A DNA stretch of 7,454 bases from JAXJYR01 sp964593515 (GCA_964593515.1 CAZQJH010000080.1:1-7454), one strand, 5' to 3'. Shown: positions 1-7,181, counted from the stretch's first letter. The notes: generated from the letters alone by a model not told the origin. Numbers and translations are program-made.

Positions 1-477
1 ATTCAAAACATTTAAATAATCATTAGAAGGATAATAAAATATTAATTTAATATCACGTGGATTTTCTTCATAGGAAGTTATTATTTTATTTAAAAACTGT
101 ACCAAAATAATATGCGAAAAAGGATTAAAGAAGAAAAAACATGTTTCATCTTTTAGTTCATAACATAAAATATCACTATTCACAAAACTTATATCATTTT
201 GATAAGGATATTGTTTTAAATTATTACATGCTTCCAGATAAAACTTCTTAATTAATTCAATACCGATGCATTTACATTTATAATAATAACTAAAAACAAA
301 ACATACGCGACCTAAACCACAACCACAATCAACTAAAATATCATCTTTATCAACCCAATTAGCATCAATAATTCTTTTTAATACATCATAACCAACTGCT
401 TCATAAGGATAATTATAGTTATCAGCATAAGTATCATCACGTTTATTAGTATTAATCCTTAATAGTTTATCATTCAT
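1..477 (-). CDS. Class I SAM-dependent methyltransferase, N-terminal part (cut by window edge)
   Basis: The frame is open for 159 codons from ATG at 477 down to position 1, so the C-terminus is missing. An AGGAGG box at 484-489 lies six bases before the ATG and fixes the start. Seen: a Rossmann-type SAM-binding motif VDCGCGLGRV at residues 49-58, an acidic end of strand 2 (IGIEL, 71-75), SD at 101-102 in the motif III position, and a hydrophobic strand ending in FFFFNPF (114-120), the motif IV position. IFYYPS follows at 146-151. Known: this layout is typical of small Bacillota methyltransferases annotated only as class I SAM-dependent methyltransferase. The NPF motif recalls the NPPY/DPPY of N-methyltransferases, but the substrate cannot be told. 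Oddities: eight cysteines occur in 159 residues, including CGC and KCKC, and the gene starts three bases after the mutase terminator. Fold assignment is confident; substrate is unknown. Confidence 0.8.
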   Translation of the reverse strand, partial: MNDKLLRINTNKRDDTYADNYNYPYEAVGYDVLKRIIDANWVDKDDILVDCGCGLGRVCFVFSYYYKCKCIGIELIKKFYLEACNNLKQYPYQNDISFVNSDILCYELKDETCFFFFNPFSHIILVQFLNKIITSYEENPRDIKLIFYYPSNDYLNVLN

Positions 478-483
478 AAAGTT

Positions 484-489
484 CCTCCT
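484..489 (-). promoter_or_regulatory. Ribosome binding site of the methyltransferase gene
   Basis: The minus strand reads AGGAGG, six bases before the ATG at 477. It is a full-consensus Shine-Dalgarno sequence and begins three bases after the stem of the upstream terminator hairpin ends. No room is left for a promoter between the two. The only promoter-like sequence nearby is a weak TTGTCT (529-534) and GATTAT (504-509) pair with a 19-base spacer, and its -10 part lies inside the hairpin. Confidence 0.8.
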
Positions 490-491
490 AC

Positions 492-519
492 TAAAAAACG
501 CGAATAATCGCGTTTTTTA
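492..519 (-). terminator. Intrinsic terminator after the phosphohexomutase gene
   Basis: A perfect 12-bp inverted repeat (492-503 pairing with 508-519) encloses the four-base loop at 504-507. The centre of the stem is GC-rich (CGCG) and each outer arm is a run of six A or T. On the minus strand the stem ends in six U residues, as expected of a Rho-independent terminator. It begins two bases beyond the mutase stop codon. Being symmetric, it could also stop plus-strand transcription, but no plus-strand gene is visible here. Confidence 0.85.
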
Positions 520-521
520 AC

Positions 522-2039
522 CTATTTAAGACAAGTAATATCTAAAAGTTCATAAGAACTAAAGAAAGGTTTAATCATATCTACAACTGCTTGTAAACCA
601 CCTTCTTCATCACATTCAATATTCATTGGAAGAATAGGATCATGTAATGACATTCTTAATAACAACCATCCATGAGCATGTTCACTATTAATACGAACTC
701 TAACTCCTTCATAGTTAGGTTTAACTACTTCAAATGCTTCAACTTCAGCAACAAAAGCTTCAAAATCACTTAAAACTTGTTGTCCATAAGTTTTAAAATC
801 ATCACTATTAATCGTAAAACGATATTCACTAGCTTCTTTAGCTTCAACTAAATCAGCAATTAATGATTCCATTGTAACATTTTCTTTACGACAACGTACT
901 AATTCACATACCATTTTAACACTCATATAAGCTCCATCATCTAAGAAATAATTTTCTTTTAAAGCTCCATGACCACTAGTTTCAATCGCTAAACAACTAG
1001 TTTTACCTTCTTCATTTAAACGAATTGATTCGTTAATAACATTACGATAACCACGTTTAAAACGATGATGTACTAAGTTTAATTTATCTTCTAAGAATTT
1101 AGTTAAGTGATCACTAGTAACTGAATCAGTTACCACGATACTATTTGGATTACTTCTAGCAACCATAATTCCCATAAAAGCAATTAAAGCATTCTTATTA
1201 ATTTCTTTACCATTAGCAAATACACTAGCAGCACGGTCAACATCAGTATCAAAGATAATTCCTAAATCAGCATGATTAGCTAATGTAGCTTGTTTAATAG
1301 CTTCCATTGCTTGTTTATTTTCAGGATTTGGTACATGATTAGGGAAAGTTCCATCTGGTTCTAAGTTAATACTTCCACTAATATCAGCTCCTAATTTAGC
1401 TAATACTTCTGTAGCAAAGAAACCTCCTGCTCCATTTGAAGCATCAACCACAATATGTAATCCTTTTAAAGGTAAATCTTGTTCTAAACTATTTGTTTCT
1501 TTACAAATAATATTTCTTAAATTAGCACTATAGTATTTAATTAAATCACATGTAATTACGTCAAATTGAGCATTATTTAAGCTTTTACCATCTAATTGAC
1601 TAGCACTTGTTAATAATGTTTTAATATCTTCTTTTTCTAAACCACCACTTTTCGCAAAGAACTTAATTCCATTACGATTGAATGGTAAATGACTTGCAGT
1701 AATCATCATTGCTCCATCATACATTAATGGTTCTAAAACACAAGACATAAACATTGAAGGTGTTGATGCTAAACCACAATCAATTGCATGTGCTCCACTA
1801 TCTTTAATCCCTTGCAATACTGCTTGTTTTAAAGTTGGTGCTGATAAACGTGAATCATGACCAACAGAAATATATAATTCATCAACTGCTTTATTAGTTT
1901 TATTTTTAATAAATTCTACAAAACTAGCACTGATATAATAAGCAATTTCACTAGTTAAATTAACTTCTTCTCCAGCTACTCCTTCCATAGCTACTCCACG
2001 AACATCACTACCATTTTGTAATTTATAATATTTTTCCAT
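522..2039 (-). CDS. Phosphomannomutase/phosphoglucomutase family enzyme (alpha-D-phosphohexomutase), variant subfamily
   Basis: Known role of the family: cytoplasmic interconversion of hexose 1- and 6-phosphates through a phosphoserine, feeding sugar-nucleotide synthesis. Seen, in the 505-residue protein starting at ATG 2039: an N-terminal NGSDVRG (9-15); the phosphoserine loop TASHLPFNRNG (114-124), with Ser116 the expected phosphorylated residue; the metal loop DTDVDR with Asp264, Asp266 and Asp268; the sugar-binding loop ETSGH (353-357); and a C-terminal phosphate-binding loop RMSLHDPILPMN (462-473). The full four-domain length is present. TASHLP and the SLHDP loop differ from the usual TASHNP and SGTEP; I recall the same variants in plant and some bacterial homologues. 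The start is set by GGAGG at 2048-2052; the in-frame ATG at 2052-2054 overlaps that box and is rejected. It has its own extended -10 promoter and a downstream terminator. Mannose versus glucose preference is not determinable, and GlmM activity is less likely. Confidence 0.9.
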   Translation of the reverse strand: MEKYYKLQNGSDVRGVAMEGVAGEEVNLTSEIAYYISASFVEFIKNKTNKAVDELYISVGHDSRLSAPTLKQAVLQGIKDSGAHAIDCGLASTPSMFMSCVLEPLMYDGAMMITASHLPFNRNGIKFFAKSGGLEKEDIKTLLTSASQLDGKSLNNAQFDVITCDLIKYYSANLRNIICKETNSLEQDLPLKGLHIVVDASNGAGGFFATEVLAKLGADISGSINLEPDGTFPNHVPNPENKQAMEAIKQATLANHADLGIIFDTDVDRAASVFANGKEINKNALIAFMGIMVARSNPNSIVVTDSVTSDHLTKFLEDKLNLVHHRFKRGYRNVINESIRLNEEGKTSCLAIETSGHGALKENYFLDDGAYMSVKMVCELVRCRKENVTMESLIADLVEAKEASEYRFTINSDDFKTYGQQVLSDFEAFVAEVEAFEVVKPNYEGVRVRINSEHAHGWLLLRMSLHDPILPMNIECDEEGGLQAVVDMIKPFFSSYELLDITCLK

Positions 2040-2047
2040 TTTAAATT

Positions 2048-2052
2048 CCTCC
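2048..2052 (-). promoter_or_regulatory. Ribosome binding site deciding the phosphohexomutase start
   Basis: GGAGG lies eight bases before the ATG at 2039. The upstream in-frame ATG (2052-2054) shares a base with this box, has no Shine-Dalgarno of its own, and would sit almost at the predicted transcript 5' end. Translation should therefore start at 2039, giving MEKYYKLQNG as the N-terminus. Confidence 0.85.
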
Positions 2053-2062
2053 ATTCATTTTC

Positions 2063-2071
2063 ATTATAACA
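2063..2071 (-). promoter_or_regulatory. Extended -10 promoter of the phosphohexomutase gene
   Basis: The minus strand reads TGTTATAAT, a full TGnTATAAT extended -10 element, with the TATAAT part at 2063-2068. Transcription would start near 2056, giving a leader of about 17 nt up to the ATG at 2039. The best -35 at a 17-base spacer is TTAAAT (2086-2091), only three of six matches, which an extended -10 can tolerate. The -35 region falls inside the hairpin at the end of the upstream glucosaminidase gene. Confidence 0.65.
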
Positions 2072-2075
2072 TAAC

Positions 2076-2101
2076 AAAGAGAATCATTTAAGATTCTCTT
2101 T
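2076..2101 (-). terminator. Hairpin at the end of the glucosaminidase gene, probable weak terminator
   Basis: A perfect 10-bp stem (2076-2085 with 2092-2101) encloses a six-base loop at 2086-2091. The glucosaminidase TAA stop (2088-2090) lies in the loop, and its last three codons plus part of the preceding Gln codon form the upstream arm. After the stem the RNA continues UUU then GUUAUGUUAU, so the U-tract is broken and termination may be partial. Confidence 0.6.
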
Positions 2102-4232
2102 GAATTAATTCATAAGTCATCCATAACATCTTACAACATTCTGCTCTAGTTGCATTTGCTTTAGGATTAATTTTATTATTACTTCCAGTAATTATATTAT
2201 TAGCATTAGCCCATTTTATCGCACTTAATGCATAATCATCAATCTTTTGATAATCATCAAAACCACTTAAATCAGCTTTAGCTTCTACCTTAATTCCTTT
2301 ACTTAAAACATAATTTCGTAATATAACGGCTAAATCTTGCCGTGAAATATTATCATCAGGTTTAAACTTACCTTTAGAACCACTGATAATCTTCATTCCA
2401 GCACCCCAACTAATAGCTTCACTATACCATAAACCATCTTTAACATCATCAAAACGATAAGGTTCAATCATAGAAGGATATTGTTCCATATTATGAATCG
2501 TTGTAATAACCATCGCTCTAGACATATTACTATTAGGAGCAAATTGCTTATTAGCAACACCACTCATAAATCCTCTAGTCGTCATATTAGAAACTACTCC
2601 ATAATACCATTCTTTACGATTTAAATCAGTAAAATATGAAGGTTTATTTAAGGTAGAAAGACCTTTATTAACTACTTTAATACTATCACTAGCTTTTACA
2701 TATCCATAACAATAAGATTGATGATATAAACCAGGATAAGTAGTATCTAAACCACTATGATCTTTTTTCACAACCCCATCACTTAAAACCTTATACCAAA
2801 TACCTTCATCATTAACAATTCGTTCAATTACGGTAAAAGGAAATTGTTTAATAATTTGACCACTATAATTACCATTTCGATATAAATAACTAGAATTAGT
2901 TGAAGGATTAGCATATACATAATGTTTTTCTACTCCACTATCAACCGCAACCATTTGATAATCTTTATATCCTGCAATATAATCTAAATAATTACAATGA
3001 GCAGCAGCTTTTTCACCCCAATAAGGATCAGAAGAATATTTAACATTCATACCACTTTGTTTATCACCTAAATGTGGACCATAATAATTTACATTTAATG
3101 GTGATAAATAGCGTGAAGACATCCAATTTTTCGCAAAATCTTTAATACAATCTTCGACGGTTGCATAACGATCAGCACTAGTACCCGGTGAAGCATCAAC
3201 TGCATTTAAGCCAAAAATATTATTTTTTTCTTTAGCAATTGAACTATTCCCCCATCCACTTTCATTAATCGCAATAGCTAAAGCAATAGCTCCATTAACC
3301 CCATATTCTTTAATTTCATCGAAATATTTACCTGTATCATACAATTTACTGCTTTTACCTGCTCCAGCAGAAATACGTTCATTATAATCTTCAGCACTAA
3401 AAGGACTGCTTTGACGAAGTGAAACATATTGATAATAAGCATAATAAGGATTATTAGGATTAATACTATGTTCATAAGTACCATTTAGATAATCATTAAT
3501 CATTGTAGCATAATCTTCATAGAAATAATGTCCATCATAACTATAATATTTTTTATCTTCTTTAATATAACTAGGTGCACTACCAATCCATTGAGCACTA
3601 GCTGCTTTACTAGCATTAATATCATTTGATACATAATGAAATAATTCATCATTATAAAATTTATAATAACTAATATTAAGTTTAGTATTATAAGGTAGTA
3701 TTTCTACATAACTTGGATCAACTAATCCAACTACACCAGCTAATTTAAAACGAACCTTACCATTAACCATTCCTAAGTAAGCACCATCAGCAGCTGCTAC
3801 TCCACTTGTATATCCATCAATATTAGTTCCTTCTTCTTTATATTTAATGATATCATTTAATTTTTTAAAACGTACAACACTAACTTGATCACTAGCTTTA
3901 AGTTCACCACTACTACTACCATATACTTCTACTTGATTAAATGGTGTCTTACATAAAGACAAATAAGAAGTTAACTCATTAGCTTTAAGAGTTTTGCTAC
4001 TTGTCTGATTATCAAAAGTAATTTCAACCTTAAATGTTTTATCTTCAATTAATTCTTCATAGTCTTCAACGACTTGATAAGTAACATTTCCATCCATATC
4101 AAGAGCGATAAATTCTTTATTCGTATCACTTCGTGAAAGTAATATATCTTCGTTATCTACTTTAGCGAAGGTTATATCGATATTAGCAATAAATAAGATT
4201 AGTACTAATAGTATGTTGATGATTTTTTTCAT
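2088..4232 (-). CDS. Secreted SLH-anchored endo-beta-N-acetylglucosaminidase (peptidoglycan hydrolase)
   Basis: The protein has 714 residues from ATG 4232. Seen: a signal peptide (KK, a hydrophobic core at about 4-18, likely cleavage after TFA at 21-23); a Ser/Asn/Tyr-rich N-terminal region to about 220; YYSYDGHYFY (229-238), a hallmark I recall from Bacillota glucosaminidases; the glucosaminidase domain (about 300-425) with INESGWG carrying the probable catalytic Glu324, followed by NNIFGLNA; an SH3-like region (about 427-525); and three SLH repeats (about 533-585, 595-645 and 657-710). Their core motifs are SRAM, SRQD and TRAE. Known: this domain cleaves the N-acetylglucosaminyl bond of peptidoglycan, and SLH repeats bind pyruvylated secondary wall polysaccharide. 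Inferred role: wall turnover or daughter-cell separation at the cell surface. The longer frame starting at 4244 would put MGYY before the signal peptide and lacks a good ribosome binding site. The gene has its own -10 box. Confidence 0.9.
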   Translation of the reverse strand: MKKIINILLVLILFIANIDITFAKVDNEDILLSRSDTNKEFIALDMDGNVTYQVVEDYEELIEDKTFKVEITFDNQTSSKTLKANELTSYLSLCKTPFNQVEVYGSSSGELKASDQVSVVRFKKLNDIIKYKEEGTNIDGYTSGVAAADGAYLGMVNGKVRFKLAGVVGLVDPSYVEILPYNTKLNISYYKFYNDELFHYVSNDINASKAASAQWIGSAPSYIKEDKKYYSYDGHYFYEDYATMINDYLNGTYEHSINPNNPYYAYYQYVSLRQSSPFSAEDYNERISAGAGKSSKLYDTGKYFDEIKEYGVNGAIALAIAINESGWGNSSIAKEKNNIFGLNAVDASPGTSADRYATVEDCIKDFAKNWMSSRYLSPLNVNYYGPHLGDKQSGMNVKYSSDPYWGEKAAAHCNYLDYIAGYKDYQMVAVDSGVEKHYVYANPSTNSSYLYRNGNYSGQIIKQFPFTVIERIVNDEGIWYKVLSDGVVKKDHSGLDTTYPGLYHQSYCYGYVKASDSIKVVNKGLSTLNKPSYFTDLNRKEWYYGVVSNMTTRGFMSGVANKQFAPNSNMSRAMVITTIHNMEQYPSMIEPYRFDDVKDGLWYSEAISWGAGMKIISGSKGKFKPDDNISRQDLAVILRNYVLSKGIKVEAKADLSGFDDYQKIDDYALSAIKWANANNIITGSNNKINPKANATRAECCKMLWMTYELIQRES

Positions 4233-4238
4233 ATAATA

Positions 4239-4242
4239 CCCC
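4239..4242 (-). promoter_or_regulatory. Ribosome binding site deciding the glucosaminidase start
   Basis: GGGG (context AUGGGGU) lies six bases before the ATG at 4232. It is weaker than the other sites in this window but better placed than anything before the in-frame ATG at 4242-4244, which overlaps the G-run. The start at 4232 also puts Met-Lys-Lys directly before the hydrophobic core, as expected for a signal peptide. Confidence 0.6.
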
Positions 4243-4253
4243 ATTTCTTTAAT

Positions 4254-4259
4254 ATTATA
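4254..4259 (-). promoter_or_regulatory. Probable -10 box of the glucosaminidase gene
   Basis: The minus strand reads a consensus TATAAT 21 bases before the ATG at 4232, in the gap after the lepA terminator. The base triplet before it is TAG, so the extended TGn element is absent. The best -35 at a 17-base spacer is TATACT (4277-4282), three of six matches. Such a box is easy to find by chance in AT-rich DNA, but its position matches the other promoters here. Confidence 0.5.
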
Positions 4260-4307
4260 CTACATGTAATTTTTTAAGTATATATTTTTTTAGCGGAAAA
4301 AAATGGT

Positions 4308-4358
4308 AAAAAACTAAAAAAAGACAAAAATCATTTCAAAAATGAATAATTTTTGTCT
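4308..4358 (-). terminator. Strong intrinsic terminator of lepA
   Basis: A 10-bp perfect stem (4322-4331 with 4349-4358) can be refined by an inner pairing of 4331-4335 with 4341-4345. On the minus strand it is followed by seven U, then AG, then six U (down to 4308), a long U-tract. The stem begins seven bases past the lepA stop codon. This should separate lepA transcription from the glucosaminidase gene. Confidence 0.85.
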
Positions 4359-4365
4359 AAATAAT

Positions 4366-6171
4366 TTAGTTATCTTCTTCCATTGATAAAACAGCCATGA
4401 ATGCTTCTTGTGGTACTTCAACACTACCAACAGCTTTCATACGTTTTTTACCTTCTTTTTGTTTTTCTAACAATTTCTTTTTACGTGAAATATCCCCACC
4501 ATAACATTTAGCTAAGACATTTTTACGTAAAGCTTTAATATCAGCACGCGCAATAATTTTACCATTAATGGCTGCTTGAATTGGAATTTCAAATTGTTGT
4601 TTAGGAATTAATTTCTTTAATTTTTCACAAATAGCTCTTCCACGTGGATAAGCAAAATCACGATGAACAATACTACTTAAAGCATCGACAATTTCACCAT
4701 TTAATAAAATATCCATTTTTGATAATTTATTAGTTTGATAGCCAATTAATTCATAATCAAATGAAGCATAACCTTTACTACATGATTTCAATTTATCAAA
4801 GAAATCATATACAATTTCTCCTAAAGGTAATTCATAAATTAAAGTCATTCGTGAATCATCAATATATTCCATATCAATGAAATTACCACGTTTCTTTTGA
4901 CATAATTCCATAATTGGACCGATATAATCTTTTGGGGTCATAATACTAGCTTTAACAAATGGTTCTTCAACATGATCAATCTTTTGTACATCAGGTAACA
5001 TACTAGGATTATCAATACTCATCATCGTTCCATCAGTTAAATAAGCATGATAAATAACACTAGGTGCAGTAGCAATAATATCAATGCGATATTCTCGTTC
5101 AATACGTTCTTGAATAACATCCATATGTAATAAACCTAAGAAACCACATCTAAATCCAAATCCTAAAGCTTGTGATGTTTCGGCTTCAAATTGAAGTGAA
5201 GCATCATTTAATTGTAATTTTTCTAATGCATCACGTAGATCATTATACTTAGAACTATCGATTGGATATAAACCACAATAAACCATTGGATTTAATTCAC
5301 GATATCCATGTAAGGCTTCACTAGCTGGATTTAAAGCATTAGTAATGGTATCCCCAACTCTAACATCTTTAATTGATTTAATTGAGGCCGCAACCCATCC
5401 TACTTCACCACAACTTAAACTATCTTTTTTAACTTCTTTAGGTGTTCTAACTCCACATTCAATAACTTCATATTCGGCATTAGTAGCCATAAAACGAATT
5501 TTATCACCAACTTTTAATGATCCTTGTTTAACACTAACATAAGCAATAACTCCACGATAAGCATCATAAATTGAGTCAAATACTAATGCTTGTAATGGTG
5601 CATTAGGATCACCTTGTGGTGCTGGTACAAATTCAACAATTCTTTCTAATACATCTTCGACATTTAAACCACTTTTAGCACTAATCATTGGTGCAATTGA
5701 AGCATCTAAACCAATCACATTTTCAATCTCATCTTTAACAACTTCAGGTTGAGCACTTGGTAAATCAATCTTATTAATAACCGGAATAATTTCTAAATCA
5801 TTATCTAAGGCTAAATAAACATTAGCTAAAGTTTGAGCTTCAATTCCTTGGGCTGCATCAACTACTAATACAGCTCCTTCACAAGCAGCTAAACTACGTG
5901 ATACTTCATATGTAAAATCGACATGTCCGGGAGTATCAATTAAATGGAAAATATAGTCTTCACCATCTTTAGCATGATATTTTAATTGTACAGCATTTAA
6001 TTTAATTGTAATTCCACGTTCTCTTTCTAAATCCATTGAATCCAATAATTGAGCCTTCATCTCACGTTGTTCAACAGTTTGCGTCAATTCTAAAATACGG
6101 TCAGCTAATGTTGATTTTCCATGGTCAATATGGGCTATAATTGAAAAATTTCGAATATTCTTTTGGTCCAT
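4366..6171 (-). CDS. lepA: Elongation factor 4 (LepA), ribosome-associated translational GTPase
   Basis: LepA/EF4 is a conserved bacterial GTPase that binds the ribosome and is linked to back-translocation or to relief of stalled and misassembled ribosomes. The 601-residue product has the usual family length. Seen: the G1 loop AHIDHGKST (13-21); the switch I region with DSMDLERERGITI (44-56); DTPGHVDF (79-86, G3); NKID (133-136, G4); SAKSGLNVED (G5); the EF-G-like beta-barrel and two alpha/beta domains; and the LepA-specific C-terminal domain. That domain shows NGEIVDALS, HRDFAYPRGRAICEKL, KALRKNVLAKCYGGDISRKKKLLEKQKEGKKRM and a final GSVEVPQEAF. These C-terminal features separate it from EF-G, TypA and TetM. 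AGGAGA (6180-6185) lies eight bases before the ATG and supports the start. The gene has an extended -10 promoter and a strong terminator. Its usual partners in many Bacillota (hemN, hrcA) are absent here. Confidence 0.98.
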   Translation of the reverse strand: MDQKNIRNFSIIAHIDHGKSTLADRILELTQTVEQREMKAQLLDSMDLERERGITIKLNAVQLKYHAKDGEDYIFHLIDTPGHVDFTYEVSRSLAACEGAVLVVDAAQGIEAQTLANVYLALDNDLEIIPVINKIDLPSAQPEVVKDEIENVIGLDASIAPMISAKSGLNVEDVLERIVEFVPAPQGDPNAPLQALVFDSIYDAYRGVIAYVSVKQGSLKVGDKIRFMATNAEYEVIECGVRTPKEVKKDSLSCGEVGWVAASIKSIKDVRVGDTITNALNPASEALHGYRELNPMVYCGLYPIDSSKYNDLRDALEKLQLNDASLQFEAETSQALGFGFRCGFLGLLHMDVIQERIEREYRIDIIATAPSVIYHAYLTDGTMMSIDNPSMLPDVQKIDHVEEPFVKASIMTPKDYIGPIMELCQKKRGNFIDMEYIDDSRMTLIYELPLGEIVYDFFDKLKSCSKGYASFDYELIGYQTNKLSKMDILLNGEIVDALSSIVHRDFAYPRGRAICEKLKKLIPKQQFEIPIQAAINGKIIARADIKALRKNVLAKCYGGDISRKKKLLEKQKEGKKRMKAVGSVEVPQEAFMAVLSMEEDN

Positions 6172-6194
6172 ATATCATCTCTCCTAACTAAAAT

Positions 6195-6224
6195 ATTATA
6201 TCAAAAATACATAATGATAGTAAA
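6195..6224 (-). promoter_or_regulatory. Extended -10 promoter of lepA
   Basis: The minus strand reads TGATATAAT (6195-6203), a full extended -10. TTTACT (6219-6224) is a plausible -35 at an 18-base spacer with four of six consensus matches. It lies in the 59-base gap between the fmt stop and the lepA start. Initiation near 6188 would give a leader of about 17 nt. No hairpin is seen between fmt and lepA, so read-through from fmt could add to this promoter. Confidence 0.65.
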
Positions 6225-6230
6225 GAATTT

Positions 6231-7154
6231 TTAAGCAAAATACTTACCAATCCAATCCTTTCCACTACCACTAGCAAAACTTTTCGCATCCATAGCTTTT
6301 TTTCCTTCTAATTGTAATTGTGAAAGAATAATATAACCACCTTCACAGGCAATATGATATCCATCTTTTTCTAAAGATTTAATTAATCCTAATTCATCAT
6401 GATGATCTTTTAAAACATAATCTACTTTATGTAATTTAACTTTTTTATCATCAACTAATGTATATCCAGTTGGATTAGGAATTAAACCACGAATATGGTT
6501 ATATACTTCAATTACATTACGTTTAAATGAAATAAATTCATCTTCTTTTTTAATAGTTGGTGCATAAGTAGCTAAAGCTTCATCTTGAGGTACAAAACAA
6601 GCATTACCAGCAAAAATATCTTTACATGATTCAATTAATAATTTAGCTCCAGCTTGGGCTAATTTATCATATAAAGTACCCGTTGTATCTTCTTTTTCAA
6701 TCTTAACTTTAACTTGCGACATAACATCTCCAGCATCCATTCGATCAATCATACGCATAATTGAAATACCACTTTCTTCATGTCCTTGCATAATAGCATA
6801 GTGAATAGGTGCTCCACCACGTAATTTTGGTAATAATGACGCATGAACATTAATACTACCAAATTTAGGTTTTTCTAAAATAGCACTTGGAATTTTTTGT
6901 CCATAGGCACATGTTACAATTAAATCAACATCAAATAAAGCTAATTGATCACTTAATTCTTTAATCGAATTAGGTTGTAATACTTCAATATTATGATCTA
7001 TTGCACATTGTTTTACACTAGAAAATTGAATTTCTTTTTTTCTTCCTACTCTTTTATCTGGTTGTGATATAACTCTTACCACATCATAATTCTCAATTAA
7101 AGCTTCTAACATTACTCTTGCAATATCAGGAGTTCCAATAAAGATAACTTTCAT
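6231..7154 (-). CDS. fmt: Methionyl-tRNA formyltransferase
   Basis: Fmt transfers a formyl group from 10-formyltetrahydrofolate to Met-tRNA(fMet) for translation initiation. The 307-residue protein from ATG 7154 matches the family's usual length. Seen: MKVIFIGTPDIA at 1-12, opening the formyltransferase Rossmann domain; a basic tRNA-contacting loop GRKKEIQFSSVK (37-48); the signature INVHASLLPKLRGGAPI (101-117) with catalytic Asn102 and His104; Asp140 in RMDAGDV (138-144) completing the triad; and the C-terminal OB-fold tRNA-binding domain from about 205 to the end. The first domain is more divergent than usual, with IQFSS where LTPPP-like sequence is common. A longer frame begins at GTG 7161-7163, but that codon overlaps the GGAGG box and is rejected. 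It has its own extended -10 promoter. The frequent neighbours def and priA are not seen. Confidence 0.97.
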   Translation of the reverse strand: MKVIFIGTPDIARVMLEALIENYDVVRVISQPDKRVGRKKEIQFSSVKQCAIDHNIEVLQPNSIKELSDQLALFDVDLIVTCAYGQKIPSAILEKPKFGSINVHASLLPKLRGGAPIHYAIMQGHEESGISIMRMIDRMDAGDVMSQVKVKIEKEDTTGTLYDKLAQAGAKLLIESCKDIFAGNACFVPQDEALATYAPTIKKEDEFISFKRNVIEVYNHIRGLIPNPTGYTLVDDKKVKLHKVDYVLKDHHDELGLIKSLEKDGYHIACEGGYIILSQLQLEGKKAMDAKSFASGSGKDWIGKYFA

Positions 7155-7162
7155 AAAAAACA

Positions 7163-7167
7163 CCTCC
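7163..7167 (-). promoter_or_regulatory. Ribosome binding site deciding the fmt start
   Basis: GGAGG lies eight bases before the ATG at 7154. The in-frame GTG at 7161-7163 overlaps this box and would add only Met-Phe-Phe before the canonical MKVIFIGTP start of the family, so 7154 is the start. Confidence 0.9.
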
Positions 7168-7181
7168 GAAAATTCTAGTGA

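Noticed and set aside
2052..2054. Upstream ATG as the start of the phosphohexomutase
   Set aside because: It overlaps the GGAGG box used by the ATG at 2039 and would lie almost at the predicted transcript start.
3278..3484. Minus-strand open frame of 68 codons inside the glucosaminidase gene
   Set aside because: It lies wholly within a well-supported gene in another frame. Its composition is a low-complexity Ile/Leu/Val string typical of an out-of-frame reading, and it has no ribosome binding site of note.
4245..4365. Riboswitch or small RNA in the largest intergenic gap
   Set aside because: The 121 bases are accounted for by the lepA terminator and the glucosaminidase promoter. The remainder is A/T runs with no further stable pairing.
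5345..5542. Plus-strand open frame of 65 codons inside lepA
   Set aside because: It is antisense to a highly conserved part of lepA, with no promoter, ribosome binding site or recognisable protein features.
7161..7163. GTG as an upstream start for fmt
   Set aside because: The codon overlaps the GGAGG box that serves the ATG at 7154, and the family begins with the MKVIFIGTP-type sequence.
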